From contig NZ_CP046703.1 of NCBI RefSeq assembly GCF_009873495.1, positions 992,001 to 1,056,000 on the forward strand: a stretch of 64,000 bases of DNA, given 5' to 3'. The position numbers and the translations under genes were made by a program. Numbering within the stretch: position 1 is the stretch's first letter; the number at the start of each line of letters is the position of its first letter. Under the pieces are notes generated by a model. That model searched no databases, was not told the DNA's origin, and was given only the letters and a program-made list of their open reading frames with translations. Source of the DNA: Nostoc sp. ATCC 53789 (GTDB lineage Bacteria > Cyanobacteriota > Cyanobacteriia > Cyanobacteriales > Nostocaceae). Of this stretch, positions 63,211 through 64,000 are shown in pieces.

Positions 63211-64000
63211 ATGAGTTCAGTTTCTATTAGTGATAATTCCTCAAAGTTTTCTGGTAATAGTCGCTCATTACTTAAAAAAAGAACGCTGTTATTTCGCTAT
63301 CTTGCAGAAATAAATTTAATTTTTGGTATCTGGTATTTGCAATGGCGCATCACCCATTCCATCAATTTTGATGCGTTGTGGATCTCTATTCCTTTGCTGA
63401 TAGCAGAAATTTATAGCTATTTCGGCGGTGCGATGTTTGTGATTGGGTTATGGCGACCTTTAGTGCGACAAATTAAGTCTCTCGACCAGATGACCCCACC
63501 TTTACCAAGATCCGAATGGCCAACAGTAGATGTCTTTGTTACCTGCTACAATGAACCACCGGAAATTGTAGAGGAAACGGCCAAAGCTGCTCTGAAAATG
63601 GATTATCCGCCAACAAAGTTACGAGTTTATGTCCTGGATGATGGTAACTCGGCTGATATACGGGCTATGACAGAAAGATTGTGTATTGAGGATTTGCAGT
63701 CACCACAACTACAACAAGAAGCAAATCGGATTGATGCAGAACACTCTTATTTGTTGCAGCGTCTAAAGCAACTAGAAAATCTGACACCTAATACTCAGTC
63801 CGCAGAACAATGGTTGCAAACATCATCATCAGAACCCGTGGTTAATCAGTTGGCTACGGAATTTGTGCAAAGTCTGCGACAATTTATTCTTTGGGTATCT
63901 CCGAATCATCAAGGTATTAGTAATTCTCCTGTGGAGACGCTACGCGATCGCCTCACTACCGAACGGAAAGCCCTAGAGGAAACTATTCGTAAGAAAGAAC
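63211..64000 (+). CDS. Cellulose-synthase-like GT2 glycosyltransferase (partial, 5' end only)
   Basis: The first 263 residues of a processive family 2 glycosyltransferase are seen. Two N-terminal membrane helices (about 30-50 and 60-85) are followed by the nucleotide-binding segment VDVFVTCYNEPPEIVEETAK and VYVLDDGNSADIRAMTER, typical of BcsA/cellulose-synthase-like enzymes. After DDG an Asn/Gln/Glu-rich helical insert (QQEANRIDAEHSYLLQRLKQ onwards) begins, and the catalytic DxD and QxxRW motifs are beyond the right edge. The enzyme should polymerise a UDP-sugar across the inner membrane. It follows the two DUF3131 genes on the same strand. Confidence 0.88.
   Translation, partial: MSSVSISDNSSKFSGNSRSLLKKRTLLFRYLAEINLIFGIWYLQWRITHSINFDALWISIPLLIAEIYSYFGGAMFVIGLWRPLVRQIKSLDQMTPPLPRSEWPTVDVFVTCYNEPPEIVEETAKAALKMDYPPTKLRVYVLDDGNSADIRAMTERLCIEDLQSPQLQQEANRIDAEHSYLLQRLKQLENLTPNTQSAEQWLQTSSSEPVVNQLATEFVQSLRQFILWVSPNHQGISNSPVETLRDRLTTERKALEETIRKKE

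Overview
The window comes from a cyanobacterial chromosome, most likely a filamentous, nitrogen-fixing Nostocales member (Nostoc/Anabaena-like). The evidence is genes for small photosystem II subunits (psbZ, psbM, psbK), a cyanophycinase beside a CphA2-type cyanophycin synthetase, very frequent GCGATCGC (HIP1) octamers, degenerate heptanucleotide tandem repeats (TCATTAG/AATGACC type) between genes, and dispersed short palindromic repeats of the kind known from Nostoc. There is no rRNA, CRISPR array or prophage. One tRNA gene, tRNA-Gly(GCC), is present.

Layout. 1-8.3 kb is housekeeping: an ABC-F ATPase cut by the left edge, a Uma2-type nuclease, a DHH-CBS-CBS-tRNA nucleotidyltransferase fusion, psbZ, ribH, tRNA-Gly, a zinc-ribbon membrane protein and a proA paralogue that appears to lack the catalytic cysteine. 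8.4-19 kb carries two Tat-exported phosphatases (phoD, phoX), each preceded by direct repeats at exact 11-bp spacing that look like Pho boxes. Between them lie a tandem universal stress protein, psbM, a 2Fe-2S ferredoxin, psbK, tgt, cobS, a PPC-domain exported protein, comF and a GNAT acetyltransferase. 19-25 kb holds repeats, a VOC protein, miaE, a CheR-PAS / CheB pair without a kinase, and a PPK2 polyphosphate kinase.

25-36 kb is accessory: a PD-(D/E)XK nuclease-like domain fused to TPRs, ubiD, a TauD-type dioxygenase, an SH3b protein, a GC-rich NTF2-like gene, a family 4 uracil-DNA glycosylase, a phosphoribosyltransferase, a TPR protein and a complete IS630-family element that abuts a 122-bp MITE-like repeat. 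A second 122-bp copy of that repeat lies 9.4 kb away. 36-42 kb has cyanophycin metabolism (cphB and cphA2, divergent) and an exported beta-rich protein flanked by repeats and two gene remnants. 42.7-54 kb holds acnB, a GmrSD-like DUF262/DUF1524 protein, a decayed toxin-antitoxin-like operon, a second universal stress protein, a DOPA-dioxygenase-like protein, a Rieske/PaO oxygenase, a pirin, a truncated exported methyltransferase and an MDR oxidoreductase. 54-64 kb contains a collagen-like exported protein, an orphan truncated ABC permease, a TIGR04376 coiled-coil protein, and a probable exopolysaccharide locus: two DUF3131 proteins (one with two domains), a Uma2 gene between them and the start of a cellulose-synthase-like GT2 gene cut by the right edge.

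How the genes fit together. phoD, phoX and perhaps ppk2 form a phosphate-stress theme. psbZ, psbM, psbK and ferredoxin serve photosynthesis. cphA2 and cphB store and release nitrogen and arginine. The DUF3131/GT2 genes probably make or trim an extracellular polysaccharide. The mobile-repeat content is a main novelty: a 29-nt repeat sits in-frame inside the collagen-like gene, and a related insert sits in-frame inside the IS630 transposase. I see no single multi-gene system that is clearly new. The strongest leads are the in-frame repeat insertions, the Cys-less ProA, the nuclease-TPR fusion and the DUF3131/GT2 locus.
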